Counted from the stretch's first letter, positions 12,747 through 25,167 are shown. The stretch: DNA of 64,000 nucleotides from Pelobates cultripes (GCA_933207985.1 OW240921.1:90597027-90661026), one strand, 5' to 3'. The notes: a model not told the origin generated them from the letters alone. Made by a program: numbers and translations.

Positions 12747-14168
12747 CTTAAGCACTTTAAAAAAAAAATATTTTTTTGTTGTGCATAGTTACATACAAGC
12801 TTGTATGACCACGACAATTCAGACAAGCCTCAGAGTTGCAATCATCACAATACTGTGTCATGCCATGTAGAGTATCTGCACATTTTTTTTTATTTTTTAT
12901 TAAAGTATATTCAGGCTATTCAGTCAAGTCTAGCTACTAGAGAACAGAATGTAAGCTAGCATAAGAAATATAACTAAATTGCATACATTTAGTTTTGTGA
13001 CTCAGATAACTAGCTAGATATGGAGGTATGAGTAATTATCACAGGTTGACATGCTAATAAACCGTGACAGGCTAATATTCCACTGGGTACCACACTGTAT
13101 AGATTTTAGATTCCATCAACACACTGTATATATAAAATAAAGAGAAAGCTTGAATAGAACAGGATTGGACCCCCTGCGCCCACTGCTTGTAGAGAAAACA
13201 AAAATTAACAATGACTAACCAGCTGAACATGAATTCGATTAATACCACCAGAGTAAGCATGTGAGAGTTTGTGGGTATGTCCACTGGGCGCAGATACCAA
13301 ATCGGGTAGGTAGTTGAGTGTCTCTGGAAGACAGGGTGGTGTGCCAACGAGCTGTTCTTAATTGCCCCATGCTGATCATGTTGTGTCATCTCTTCCTGCT
13401 TCATGCATGGCAGCGTCATTCCCTCTCCCAGTCTTGAGCTTAGATGTGGAGTAGTGGGTGGTCGGCTGGGGATCAGGAGGTAGATGTGTGTCTCATGCGT
13501 TCCCAGCTCGGTAGACGAGCTGCTGATCCCGACCCTGCCAGGAAGTAGGCTGGTGGCAGTCTGGTGCTGTTGGGCCTCCCTCCAGAGTGTAGCGCTACCA
13601 TGTGGGGTGCCATATTGCCTGACTTGAGGCTTCGGTAGGTAGAACTTGGTTGCAGGTGTTGCTGGGGCCAGGGGTTCACTCAGTCCCCTTATTGGTATCG
13701 AGGCGTTTCTCTGGGTGCTGCGTGGCGTCTAGTCAGTGCAGCGGCCATTTTAGGTTTGGGGCAGTTGGAGGGCGCTCTGCAGGCTTCGTTGAGGGCCGTG
13801 TTGGTACCCTCCAGTGGAGACCGGGATGACCCCCCTGGTCCAAAGGGGGGGGAGGGCCCTGTGAGATGTGCCATAGAGTAGCCGTGTGGCATTCATGTAG
13901 GTGAGCAGGGCGGCGGCCGTCCGTCCCACTTCTCTCCCGTGAAGGCCGCAAGCTCCAAAGCCCTGTCTAGCCCGTGGGGCCCCAAAGCTCCCAATCTCAG
14001 AGCCTGCTGTTGTGCCCACTTCAGCTCGAGCACAGTGCAGTTCCCCTTCGGCTCGAATTAAGGCTGTGAGTGCCAGATTATTGTTCAAAAAGGTCAGTTT
14101 CTGCAGGAGCCTCTCCCGCATACGACCGGTCAGGATGGCGGGCAGGCCCTGCCCCCCTTAAGCACTTT
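12747..14168 (-). mobile_element. Non-LTR retrotransposon insertion (L1-like), minus strand, with 12-bp target duplication
   Basis: The perfect direct repeat CTTAAGCACTTT occurs at 12747-12758 and 14157-14168. Between them the minus strand begins with a G-rich end (GGGGGGCAGGGCCTGCC) typical of LINE 5' ends and finishes at the left with A/T-rich tracts. Two tracts are seen: one next to the target duplication, and one at 12883-12910 that on the minus strand reads TTTAATAAAAAATAAAAA. The GC-rich part (13450-14150) has overlapping minus-strand ORFs of 67-123 codons without recognised domains; it looks like 5' UTR. No RT is present, so the copy is internally deleted. Assignment to the L1 clade is inferred from the end structure and long target duplication. 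Confidence 0.65.
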
Positions 14169-14463
14169 TTTTTGAGAAAATTATTGTATAACATTTATTT
14201 AAAATATGGAACGCATAGCTAGCACATAAACCTATAATAAAACAAAAAAAATGTGTATAGATTACTTTTCAGACACACCTAGTATTTAATATATCAATTT
14301 ACAAAATGCTTATTTTTCATTTATACATTCATTCGTTAAAGAAATTCCCTAGAGCACTTGCAGTATCTTGGTGCACATCAGTCATGGCGTCTCTAGGATT
14401 CATTTTTAGGGGGGGGGCACATGGTGGATCAGGGACAAGAGTAGGGGCCAGTTTTAAAACATG

Positions 14464-15183
14464 TACCGTATATACTCGAGTATAAGTCGACCCGAATATA
14501 AGCCGAGGCCCATAATTTTACCACAAAAAAATGGGAAAAATTATTGACTCGCGTATAAGCCTAGGGTGGGAAATGCAGCAGCTACTGGTAAATTTCTAAA
14601 TAAAATTAGATCCAAATAAAATTACATCAATTGAATATTTATTCACAGTGTGTGTTTGTATGAATGTAGTGTGTATATAATGAATGCAGTGTGTATATAA
14701 TGCAGTGTGTGTAAACTGGGTGAGGGGAGGGCATTTTTATTATTTTAATTTTTTAATTTTAATATTATTATTTTATTATTTTTTTATTTTAATATTTGTA
14801 TTATTTTATTTTAATATTTTTTTATTTTTATTTTTTGTCCCCCCTCCCTGCTTGTTGCCTGGCCAGGGAGGGAGCCCTGGTGGTCCAGTGGATGGTCTGT
14901 GCAGTAGGGGGGCTGGCAGCGAGCTGTTACTTACCTTCCTGCAGCTCCTGTCAGCTCCCTTCTCCTCCGTGCAGCTCCCCTGTCAGCTTCGTTCTGCTCC
15001 CAGTGTAAACCTTGCGGTTTATGTGCCGCGCGGAACATTGCCGCGGGTGTCGTGAGATTTACACTGGGAGCAGAACAGAGCTGCACGTGGGAGAAGGAAG
15101 CTGACAGGAGCTGCAGGAAGGTAAGTAACAGCTCGCTGCCAGCCCCTAACAGGACCTGGTCTTATACTCGAGTATATACGGTA
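14464..15183. mobile_element. 716-bp MITE with TA target duplication and internal hairpin
   Basis: Terminal inverted repeats of 21 bases start CCGTATATACTCGAGTATAA at 14466 and end with the exact complement at 15181, both next to TA. Inside, 14910-15008 and 15054-15148 form a second inverted repeat (GCTGGCAGCGAGCTGTTACTT and complement) around a GC-rich loop. The remainder is AT-rich. No transposase is encoded. TA duplication suggests the Tc1/mariner group, but the ends are not those of the Tc1 element at 57981. Confidence 0.85.
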
Positions 15184-15187
15184 TCTA

Positions 15188-15224
15188 TGTGTGTGTGTGT
15201 GTGTGTATATACACACACTCCTTT
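15188..15224. repeat. (TG)n/(CA)n palindromic microsatellite
   Basis: A TG run followed by TATATACACACAC, so the tract can fold on itself. It directly follows the TA-flanked MITE. Confidence 0.9.
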
Positions 15225-15699
15225 AATCTCTCTGCAAACTGCAGTCTCCGCCAGGTACGTAATGTGTCACACCTTAGATGTAGTCGCACTGACCTTTCAG
15301 CTCGCATCCCCATGGATTGAAGAATCCATGTCTTTTTTGCCCCCACCCCCAACATCCTTGTCTCTGTTCCCCTCCCTTTCATGTCTTTTCTCATGTCATT
15401 TGTATTGTATGCAGTGTGTGTATTGAATTAATTGTGTGTGTGTGTAGTAGATGCAGTGTAACTTGTATTTGTGTGGTGGATGCAGTGTCTGTGCAGTGGA
15501 TGTTGTGCATGTAGTGTTGGCTAAGTGCTGGGGGTGAGCTGTTTAAATAAATTGGGCTTAACCCCCCTTCCTGCCTTACCTTTGGGCTGGAAGGGGAGGG
15601 ACAGTGTGTAGGAAGGTAACAGTATGTGGTGCAGTGTGTAGGAAAGTGACAGTGTGGGGGGCAGTGTGTTGGAAGATGACAGTGTGGATAGGCAGACCA

Positions 15700-16175
15700 A
15701 CAGACAACATGCCCTCACTGATACACACTCACTGACAGTCATTATCTCACACACTGTTTAACTAACACACGTTTACTGACAGACACACTGACATGAACAC
15801 ACTCTCAGAGATACATGCACTCAATGACGTACATGCACTCACTAAAAGACACACACACACACATTCACTGACACACTTACTGACAGACACACACCTACTG
15901 GCAGATACACAGTGACAGTCAAATACATATTCAATGACAAACACACAGACATCACTGACAGACACAGACTCTCACTGATTTGACATACACACACTCATTG
16001 ACAGACACAGATACACTCACTGACAGGCACACAAACACCCAATGACAAACACAGACTCTCACTGATGTGACAGACACTCACAGACAGACACATACAAGAC
16101 ACACTGACAGACACACACACATTCACTGGCAGACACACACATTCTCTCACACACACTCACAAATTGCAAATATTA
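15700..16175. repeat. CA-rich minisatellite, CACTGACAGACACA type
   Basis: Degenerate tandem units of roughly 18-20 bases built around ACTCACTGACAGACACACA. Open frames across it are repeat artefacts. Confidence 0.85.
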
Positions 16176-16549
16176 TTTTAATTTGGCCACCCAGCCTCCC
16201 TACCTTTGGGAGAGCTGGAGTGGATGTGTGGGGCTGCTATGAGGAAGGCGTCTGTGAGCTCATCAGAGGCAGCGAGGGAGCTGTAATCCTCCTGCTCTGC
16301 TCCCTCGCGGGATGTCTACCGATGTAGGGAGCCAGAATATGATACCTTATTCTGGTTTCCGGCATCAGTCAATAGCTCGTGAGGGAGCAGAGCAGGAGCT
16401 GCCTCTGATGTGCTCACAGCCACCTGCCTTGGGGGTCCATAAACTGCTTCCTCCAAAACCAGAGGAAGCACTAGGGACGTCCATGCAGGCACTTTGGGAT
16501 AGATAGAGTCAGGGCCGGCCTTGGCCTTTAGGTGCCCTGTGCGAAAAAT
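16176..16549. repeat. Spacer with nested inverted repeats and satellite-end motif
   Basis: GTGAGCTCATCAGAGGCAGC near 16252 is mirrored near 16400, and CCTGCTCTGCTCCCTC near 16290 is mirrored by GAGGGAGCAGAGCAGG near 16381. At 16511-16549 lies AGGGCCGGCCTTGGCC, followed by TTTAGGTGCCCTGTGC and GAAAAATC. This end motif also borders the minisatellites at 27640 and 36675. The structure suggests a MITE whose interior carries the CA satellite. Confidence 0.6.
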
Positions 16550-16785
16550 CACACACACAGGTAGAGTGTGAGTCACACACAGTTATAGTGACACAGAGGC
16601 ATACAGTTACACACACAGAGGCAGACAGTCACACACCCAGTTACAGTCACACAGCCACACACACACAGTTACAGTCACACATAGGCACACAACCACACAG
16701 ACAGAGGCAGTCAGTCACACACAGTTACAGTCACACATAGTCCCACAGCCACACACATACAAACAGTTACAGTCACAGTAAAAAA
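16550..16785. repeat. CA-rich minisatellite, ACAGTTACAGTCACACA type
   Basis: Units of about 40 bases combining CAGTTACAGTCACAC with ACAGAGGCA or ACATAGGCA. It differs in unit from the blocks on either side. Confidence 0.8.
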
Positions 16786-16814
16786 AAACATTATTAAAAA
16801 GCACCCCTACCCTC

Positions 16815-17275
16815 CTCCCCCATGCACACACTGTCCCACAAACACTGCCCCACACACACACTTCCCCACAAACACTACCCCACACACACACACACTGCCC
16901 CCCCACACACACTGCCCCACACACACACACACAGCCCCACAAACACTGCCCCCACACACAGTGTGCCCCACACACACACTGACCCACAAACACTGCCCCC
17001 ACACATATACACTGCACACCAATGCACACATTGCCCCACACACACACGGCCCCCCCATACACGTCTCCCCCATACACACACTGCCCCAAATACACATACA
17101 GTGCCCCCCATACACACACTGCCCCAAACACACATACACTGCACCGCTTACACACACACTGCCCCCTAACAAACACACCGCCACCCCGACATACACTGCC
17201 ACCCTCACGCACTCACACACTTCACCGCTCACACATACACACACACACACTTCACCCCTCACACATACCACTGCT
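16815..17275. repeat. CA-rich minisatellite, CACTGCCCCACACA type
   Basis: Roughly 25 units of 14-20 bases with the core ACTGCCCCACACACA. Long Cys/Gly/Val-rich and His/Thr/Pro-rich frames on both strands are by-products of the unit. Confidence 0.85.
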
Positions 17276-18299
17276 CCTATGCCGTATATCCAAGCAGACC
17301 CCAGGTAAGTTGTCAAACTGTTCTTAAACGGTTTGACTACTTACTCTGAGATGGGATCCTGGCACTACTGGCACCATAACTACTACACTGAGCTGTAGTG
17401 GTTATTGTGCCTGGATTATTTATTTAAATAATCTACAAGTGCCCATCCTGAGATCAGGCTCTGGATCCGCCACTGGGTATGTGTGGTTTTTAATGACAAT
17501 ATTTGAACTTCTGCAGATAGTGCTTGAATGGGTGTTTTTTCTTTTTCCTGATCTTACCGACTGACATCTAACATATGCTGGTGGTTCTCAGTGCTCCATT
17601 ACTTTTCTGGATTTCTACAAGTTTTTCAGTTTTATATGAGGTTTCTAGATAACACTAATAATTAAAAACTAGTAAAAAGCATGGACATTTTTAGATTTTC
17701 TGATTGTAAGTCACTCACTCAGAACTGCCTTTTGAGATGTGTACCACACTAATTTACTATACCCATAAACACACACACACACACACACCATACTCCTCTA
17801 CAACATACATACAGTATACACTCTGCAATGAATCTAAAACTATACAATATTGTACTAGAATTGCATTTCTTTACCACTGGGTGGCAGTATTGGAATTCAG
17901 TTTACAAACCTCTATCCTTCCTTCCAACTGAGCATTTTTTTATATATATACTGTATGTCTAAATATTTTTTAGATAAAATCTATCATTTTGGAATTCTTA
18001 AATGAGGAGGAAGTTCACAGTATTGAGTCTAAGGATTATCTATGCAACTTATAAATTCTGAGAAAAGTCACTAATAAACCGTGTAATTTAATTATACATA
18101 TGAGATTTTTCATTATTCAAAAGAAATGCTTTTCTACTGCACTAAATACAGAAACATTACTATCTACAGCAGAATGAAACCCATCATACATATTCATGTT
18201 GCTGGCATTCTGGGCCCATGCCCAGCTAAAAATATACCCCAAACCATAGCTGTAAGAACCCGCTGATGGGGAGATGGACCACCATCAGATAATTTAGTT
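17276..18299. other. Unassigned intergenic sequence with (CA)n
   Basis: Contains a consensus 5' splice donor, CAGGTAAGT, at 17302-17310, a (CA)n run at 17768-17789 and a CTCF-like motif at 17874-17887. No gene is recognised. Confidence 0.4.
17874..17887 (+). promoter_or_regulatory. CTCF-like motif
   Basis: CCACTGGGTGGCAG matches the core vertebrate CTCF consensus (CCASYAGRKGGCRS) at all but the sixth position, where the usual A is G. Two more such motifs in the same orientation lie at 40270 and 54267. Occupancy is unproven. Confidence 0.45.
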
Positions 18300-18910
18300 G
18301 TAACTAGACATGTGCACCAGTGAAATTTTCGTTTAGTATGAGTGAATACTTACTAAATAAAAATTTAATTCGTCCATTCCGAAATTCTGTAAAAAATAAT
18401 TTGTTTTCGTCCATTAGGATGAAAATAACACTGCGCATGCACAAAACAAAACAAAAAGCAAGGAGGGAGCCAGCAGCGCTACCAGCTCTCTCCTTGTAAT
18501 AAATATTAAATTGGCACTGTCATGCTGAACTTACCTTTCTCCAATCGCTTCCTCTTCTCTCCCTCTCTCGGGATCTGTTCTTCTTTTCTAACTGTCTGCT
18601 CTAGTTTTCTTTAAAACATAAGACAAAGGAGGGACTATTTTGTCTTATGTATTTTTCCTACGCTTGACCAGCTTTTACCCAGGAGAGGAGCAAAGTTCGC
18701 TCCGTTTACTGTAATCAAAGCAAATTTCCCACAAAACTCACCTTCCTCTTGGTGCTTCATTCGGCGTTCGAACGCTGCGAAGCAACCGAATTTCATCCTA
18801 ACAGAATGAGAACAGTTTGTCCAGTTGTGTTAGGATGCAATTTGGGAGTTTTTGTTTGAATCGGAATTTCATTTGAATGAATGAAACTCCAATCCTATTC
18901 GTGCCGTGAG
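18300..18910. repeat. Probable interspersed repeat with TTTCGTTTA-type ends
   Basis: The stretch starts ACATGTGCACCAGTGAAATTT and includes several TTCG and ATTCCGAAATTC words, ending near GAATGAAACTCCAATCC. The AT-rich, TTCG-rich style suggests a non-autonomous DNA element, but I could not pair clean ends. Confidence 0.35.
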
Positions 18911-20234
18911 TAGATAGCCCCCTAATTCACACAGTATTAGGGAGCTATCTACTAAAAGGCTGAAAGACCTAAATTGGTCTTTCAGACGAATTTACTAATA
19001 CTAAGTAAAGATTAATTAGTATTATTAATTAAGGGAGATTAAAATCTCTCTTCTGCCCCTACTTACTATGCCGTGTGTAGAGGCATGTCTACTAAACAGT
19101 GAGCAGCCAGTGGCTGCTCACTGTTGTAAAAAAAAAAAAAGGGGGGTCCCCAAGCCCCTAGTCAGCCCCCCTCAAATAAAATTCCTACCTACCCGCCTCA
19201 CCAAAAATAGTGAGGGGGAAATAAAAAGATTTGAAGCATTTTTGCAGCGGTGTTTGGTCTGACTGAAATCCAAATCTAATTTAGGCTCAGTTGGAGCCTG
19301 AGTTGCACAATCTGAGCATTGTTAAATAGCGTGAACAATGTCTAAATTCTGCAGTCCCATGGTTTTGCACCGTTCAGTACAGACCATTCAGACTTTATTA
19401 ATCCTGCTAATAAATTGCTGATTAATTCATATTTACTATGATTGCAACACCCAGGCCACTGAGAACTTAAATATTTGTCTATATTATGTATTGAAATGTT
19501 TACCCTTCTGCAGATACATATACCTATTAACTTAAAAATATGGTTTGCTTATTTTAGGAATGCATTTATTACTTGTCCAATGTACAAGCCAATCTCAGCT
19601 GCTATTATAGGACTAAGTGCTAAATAAGGAGGAGCAGTCGCCATGGAAACCAATATAATGTATGTCAACATTTAGCACTTTGCATCCTGAATAGCACCTG
19701 TTTAACTTTAATAAATCTCCCCAATATGATCGTAAAGACATTTAATTTTAAGATCCTATCTTTCCAATAATCAATTACTGACTTAGAATCATAATAGTTA
19801 TTATTGAAGAAATCTTGAAAACCATCTAGCTCTGAATTCTAAGTTCCAACTTCAACCCTGATTCTCCATCCTAAATACCCCTTAACATTAACGCTTATCC
19901 TAAACCCCAATGGCATCATTTAAAATGGCATAATTAACAGCCCAGTAATGACTGCTTTCTTAGATTGTATGTGTCAGCACTTGCAAACAAAAGGTATTAG
20001 CAAAAAATTTAGATTACAGCTTTTAATTAAAATTGATCCTATAACATGGGGATTACTGAACTTTCATTTCTTTTAAAGTTAATCTTTACAAATATTAAAC
20101 ACAAATCAGCCAGACTGTATCATATACTAAAAAGACACATGTATGATGTCAAATCTGAATGAAATATGCTCAAATAACCAGTTAGCTTCCCATCACTGTG
20201 AAAAGTTGGAGTGTAGGCTAAACTGGGTACTTTA
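18911..20234. other. Unassigned sequence, partly MITE-like
   Basis: 18918-19050 contains a hairpin-forming segment (CTGAAAGACC...GGTCTTTCAG at 18960-18985). An A13 run followed by GGGGGGT lies at 19128-19147. The rest is AT-rich without recognised features. Confidence 0.35.
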
Positions 20235-20620
20235 TTCACACTCTACACACACAGATACAGCCCTGCACATGCACTGGCACCATACACAACGTAACACTGA
20301 CACACACTGACACTTACACACAGACACTCTGCACCAATGTCCATTCCTCTGTACTCACGCACTGACGCTCTGCACCAATGCCCTTCTGCGCACACAAAAT
20401 TACAACCACATTCACACACTAACACCCCACTGCAATACAGCTTCGCACTCGCACACTGACAGTGCGCACAGGCATGCCTGCATGACCACATACACACTCA
20501 ATTTAAATACACAAATAGCATTTGTACACAGTATTACTACACACAATTATACACTTCTTTTCACAATTACACTATGCCTATACAAACGTGAATTCACACT
20601 GACACAAGCACTCACTTTGA
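20235..20620. repeat. Degenerate CA-rich minisatellite
   Basis: Degenerate units of ACACTGACACAC and related words (CTCTGCACCAATGCCC occurs twice). The Cys-rich minus-strand frame across it is an artefact of the repeat. Confidence 0.7.
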
Positions 20621-21249
20621 CAATATGTATGAACACTAGCCATAACTATGCATTCTAGTTGCATTTTTGACAGGTCTGAGGGACTGGGTTAGCAGTTCTA
20701 AGCCACTCTCAAACATGAGAGTGGTTGTAGGGGACTTTCTGTACTGTCAACATGCAAAGTTGTGATGGTACCTTGAGTAACCCTTTAAGAAATTGGGATG
20801 AGTGCAAACCTTATGGTAACTTTGGCAAGTATTATGCTGATATAGATCAGTGAAGGGTCAGCTTGCGATTAGATCAGTGGCATGATTTACATCACTTCTA
20901 CATCCCCTTTACCGCCTCAAAAAATGGGCTACTATTGGCATAGTTTTTGCACTATGGAAAATGATGAGAGAGATATGGAGTTGGTGGACTTGCGGTATAT
21001 GCAGGGTAATAAGGCAAGAAGTGCAAATACATTCTTCAGTCACACAGCCCACACAAACACACCCCAGCATTCACACACATAAACATGGTGTAGACATGCC
21101 TTAAATAAGAAACAAAATGTCGAACACGCTCATTTAAGATGGTAAATAACTGTCTAGTCAGCCTAGTAGCTTAAAGGAGCAGTCTAGATCTCTCTTAGCA
21201 ATATCTCTAATGTGGATGTTATCCTTCTGCTTCAATGATATTAGTTTCA
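20621..21249. other. Unassigned sequence
   Basis: No gene or clear element. ACACACACCCCAGCATTCACA near 21055 is a small CA-rich patch. Confidence 0.35.
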
Positions 21250-21476
21250 CCTGTTAAAACCTTCTGTCACTTACTTGGATCCAGTGCCGATGTCCCTCGG
21301 CGGTTGCACTGGTCCGCCTTCACTCCTTCCCCGCCATCAGCCGGCGGGGGAGACCTAATGCGCATGCACAGCAATGACCGTGCACGCATTAACATTTTTG
21401 CCATAGGAAAGCATTATACAATGCTCTCATATGAGGTTGTGGGTGACGATGGACGTCCCCATGAGGACGTCCAGCG
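21250..21476. mobile_element. Fragment of a TTAA-type MITE
   Basis: CCAGTGCCGATGTCCCTCGG, GAGACCTAATGCGCATGC and CATAGGAAAGCATTA match the middle of the full-length element at 41009-41581. Both ends are missing; the right edge abuts a CR1 3' end. Confidence 0.65.
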
Positions 21477-22980
21477 TTAGTTACATAGGTTGAAAAGAGT
21501 CACGTGTCCATCAAGTTCAGTCTTCCTCACATTAGTTTTTTGCTGTTGATCCAAAAGAAGGCAACCCCTCCCCCCTCACCCCCCCAGTTTGAAGCACTTC
21601 CAATTTTGCAACAAACTAGGAAACAAAATCCCTCTTGACCACACAATGGCAGTCAGATTTCAAGAAGATTCAAGATTCAAGAAGCTATTACCCTACAGTT
21701 GAAAAATTATATCATTGAATATTCTGTTATATATTTGTATAATGTTATCATATACCCTCTGAGGCAACGTTTTTCTAAACTAAAGAGGTTTAAATTTGTT
21801 AACCTTTCTTTATAGCTAAAATGTTCCGTTCCTTTTATTAATTTTGTAGCCCGCCTCTGCACTTTTTCTAATTCTGTAATATCCTTCTTTAGAACAGGTG
21901 CTCAAAATTGCACAGCATATTCAAGATGTGGTCTTACTAGCAATTGATAAAGAAGCAGAATTCTATTCTCATCACAAGAATTAATGCCCTTTTTCATGCA
22001 TGATAATACCTTATTGGCTTTAGCCACTGCTGATTTACATTGCACATTGTTGCATAGTTTGTTGTCTATAACAATTCTCAAGTCCTTCTTGTGTGTTGTT
22101 ATCCCTCATTCGCTTCCATTAGGGGTATAAGTTGCTTGTGCATTCTTTACGCGAAGTGGATAATTTTGCATTTTTCTAAATTAAATCTCATCTGCTATTT
22201 GAGTCCCCAGTCTATCTAAATCCCCTTTTCAATATCATTTATATACATGTTAAATAGAAGGGGCCCCAGAACAGAGCCCTGAGGGACACCACTTGCCACC
22301 TCTGTCCAGCTTGAAAATTTACCATTAATGACAACTCTTTGTACTCTATTTTTAAAACTAATGTTCTACCCAAGAACAAGAATTTTCATCTAGACCGATT
22401 TCTTTGAGTTTGAACACTTATCTATTGTGTGAAACTGTATCAAACGCCTTGGATAGAAAACATTCACTGCAACACCCTGATCTATACTTCTACTTACTTC
22501 TTAGTGGAATGCAATCAAGTTAGTTTGACATGACTTGTGCTTCATAAAGCCATGCTGATTTTTGATGATAACCACAATCTTCTCAAGAAATTCTTGAATA
22601 TTATCCCTTAATAACCTTTCAACTACTTTCCCAGCCACAGAAGTTAAGCTCACAGGTCTATACTTTCCAGGCAAGGAGTTTGAACCCTTGCCTATAGTGT
22701 CCCTTTTTTGAATATAGGAACCACATCTGCCTTCCTCCAATCATCCGGAACACTTCCTGAAAGAAAAGAATCTTGAAAGATTAAAAACAGAAGTTCACCT
22801 TTTTCTACACTTAGTTCCTTAAGTACTAATGGATGAATACCGTCAGGCCCTGGAGCTTTGTTTATATTAACTTTCTTTAGTTGCTACAGCACCTTGTCTT
22901 GAGTTAGCCATTTATAATTTTTCTGCAAGTTTTTTGCAACAATCATTTGCATATCTATTGCCATAGGTTCTTCCTTAATA
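21477..22980 (-). mobile_element. Old CR1-family LINE, 3' part, inactivated
   Basis: On the minus strand the RT fragment at 22501-22740 reads GKYRPVSLTSVAGKVVERLL and NQHGF...CQTNLIAF, matching CR1 RT blocks. Remnants of SKAFDTVSH follow near 22440. The element continues through a thumb/C-terminal region with many stops and ends in a CR1-type 3' terminus, which on the + strand starts GTTACATAGGTTGAAAAGAG at 21480. It differs clearly from the young CR1 copies at 28.6-36.5 and 45.6 kb, so it belongs to another, older subfamily. Confidence 0.8.
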
Positions 22981-23879
22981 TATATGGAGATGGATTTCAA
23001 CCAAAAATCACCCAATAGCCTGGAAGTCCCTCTGACGGCTGTCTGGTAATTGGCTACTAGAGTTGGAGTTTACCCTAATAGGGCATTTTTGCAGTTTATT
23101 TAACTCAGACAATGCTGAAGTTTATATCATGGGTGCAAAAGAAAAAAAAAACATTCAAAGTGTGTCAGTGAAAAGGAACATAGTTAAAGAATAGAAAAGG
23201 CTGTGGAAAATGTGTATTAACTAAATAAATATATAAAAATTGCAAAGAAGTACAAACAGAAAGTACTATGTCTGACTCATGCAGCCAACAAACTGAGCAC
23301 CATTGTGTCTGTGGTGCTGCTGTCCAAACAACAATACAGATCCAGCCATACAACATTCAGGAGGTAGAGCCGATGGATATAACCGAACAGGGAAATATGT
23401 AGGATGAGCTGATGAACACAAATTAGGTTCGGACCATCGCATTTGTTTACCTTCCCATCCAGTATTTCAGTCCTCCCCTAGCCGCATATCCATAACCTCA
23501 TTCTCTCCTATCTTAACCCCCTTGTTCCACTTAAACTTATTTTAGAAATTAAATAATTCTCCCTAATGTACCACTTGTGTATATTAAAGCAGTTTGTTGC
23601 CAGAGATGTACCTCAACATCCAGCAGCCATCTCTTGTTAGCATTCATAGCACGCTAGCGACATGCAGTACATCCAATGGAGGCAAGCCCCTCAGTCTCTC
23701 TGCCACCCAAGTAGTCTTCTCAAGCCAATCTCTGGGACATCCCTCCCTCCTGCAGTGAGGGGGAGTGACATCATCAAGTAAGGATAAGGCTGCATAGAGA
23801 ACTTGGCCTCAGCGTGAGATTACAGGTTCCTTCCTTGCTCACTCCCTTCCTTCCCTCTCTCTCTCCCTTCTGGTTAGTG
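22981..23879. other. Unassigned intergenic sequence
   Basis: No gene recognised. 23830-23870 is a CT-rich run (TTCCTTCCCTCTCTCTCTCCC). The left 150 bases may extend the CR1 remnant. Confidence 0.35.
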
Positions 23880-24307
23880 TAATATTTTAAACTCAACCAC
23901 TTCAGTGGATTGAAGTGGTTATGGTATCTGTGTCTGTGTTTTGCATTACTACTTTTACTACGGTTTACTTATTGTTTAGTGGAGTTTCTTCATTCCTGGC
24001 AGTCTGAAGCCCGGCATCCAATGGCAATATAGCGGGGCCTGAGTTATGCTTTCACTTCTCAACATACCAATTCATACCAGGTATTAGGGCAGTGATACTC
24101 ACAGCTTATTACTGCCTACTACCCCTGCTATGGTAAGTGGAGCATATCTCTACCTCTGCTATCTCATACTTGCGGGCCAGGAACTGGAAAATCTATCAAG
24201 TGGTGAGTAAACCATTAAGTTGTGATAGGAGACACGGTGCTTTCCAGGCACAATAACCACTTCAATCCATTGCAGTTGTTATGGTGCCCACAGTGTTCCC
24301 TTAAAAG
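23880..24307. mobile_element. MITE with ACCACTTCA inverted ends
   Basis: AACCACTTCAGTGGATTGAA near the left end and its counterpart AACCACTTCAATCCATTGCA near 24250 form imperfect inverted repeats. The right end reads CACAGTGTTCCCTTAAAA, the form typical of the TTAA-type MITEs here. It is non-coding. Confidence 0.55.
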
Positions 24308-25087
24308 TATTCAAGCCTGTAAAAAAAGAAATGTCTGTGTTTGTCTGTCTCTCTGTCTAGGCATACATGAATATGAATGTTTGTGTGTGAGATTGTTCCA
24401 GCACTAGAACTTTAGAAATGAATATCTTCATATTCCTCATTAGATTAATTCCAGAGATCACCCCAGGCATGTCGCAATCACATGTAATTCCCCTGGTATC
24501 ATACAACATGGATCTTTTCTACCTAAACCCGTGCTCTCGGATGCCTTTCATGTACAGCCAGTTGATCATTTCTAGTGGGATTTACATTTTTTTTCCTCAT
24601 CTGCGTTGGTACCATACTTAATTAACTGGGGCTCAGCCGAGATTATTTTTTTTCTCTGCGAAAATAGAGAACAGATTTATTAATGAATATGTACCAAGGT
24701 TATCAGAAAAAATACAGACAAGTTCAAAAGCAACATAATTTGAAGCAGAGCAAAATCTAGGGGGTATAAAATAATATATGCATTCAGGGTCATGGGTAAA
24801 TCATTAGCTAGATCAATTGCAAGCTCCCGTAGTTACTGAAAAGTTGAAAGACACTGTATCTGAGTTAATGCAGAAAGGCTATGTACATGTTAATCTGTTA
24901 ATCATACGTTTATATATTGTACATTTTCTCCTGGATCTATGTATATTCATATGCTTTATGTATTTGTGCTACAAATTAAGTCTGGCTCTTTATAGCCCTA
25001 TGTCACTTTAAAGAGATGATTGAAGAGGAACACTGACATGTCCGTTTTTTTCTCCTCAAGATGGAACCAGCATGCCCATTGTGCTAT
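24308..25087. other. Unassigned AT-rich sequence
   Basis: Open frames of about 60-67 codons occur but show no recognised domain. No repeat family is identified. Confidence 0.35.
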
Positions 25088-25167
25088 TTAACCCCTTAAG
25101 GACCAAACTTCTGGAATAAAAGGGAATCATGACATGTTACACATGTCATGTGTCCTTAAGGGGTTAA
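25088..25167. repeat. ~80-bp palindromic MITE, copy 1
   Basis: Starts TTAACCCCTTAAGGACCAA and ends TGTCCTTAAGGGGTTAA, with an inner ACATGT palindrome. A copy differing by only a few bases lies at 47453-47531. Both sit beside a larger TTAA-type MITE; here they share the TTAA. Confidence 0.85.

Noticed and set aside
13473..14121. Overlapping minus-strand ORFs in a GC-rich island
   Set aside because: No domain recognised; the position at the 5' end of a LINE with a target duplication makes 5' UTR more likely than a host gene.
15700..17275. CRISPR-like regular repeats
   Set aside because: The units are adjacent and degenerate with no unique spacers, and the genome is vertebrate; these are minisatellites.
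16715..17316. Cys/Gly/Val-rich minus-strand ORFs of 165-169 codons
   Set aside because: They lie entirely in the CACTGCCCCACACA repeat, with equivalent open frames on the other strand.
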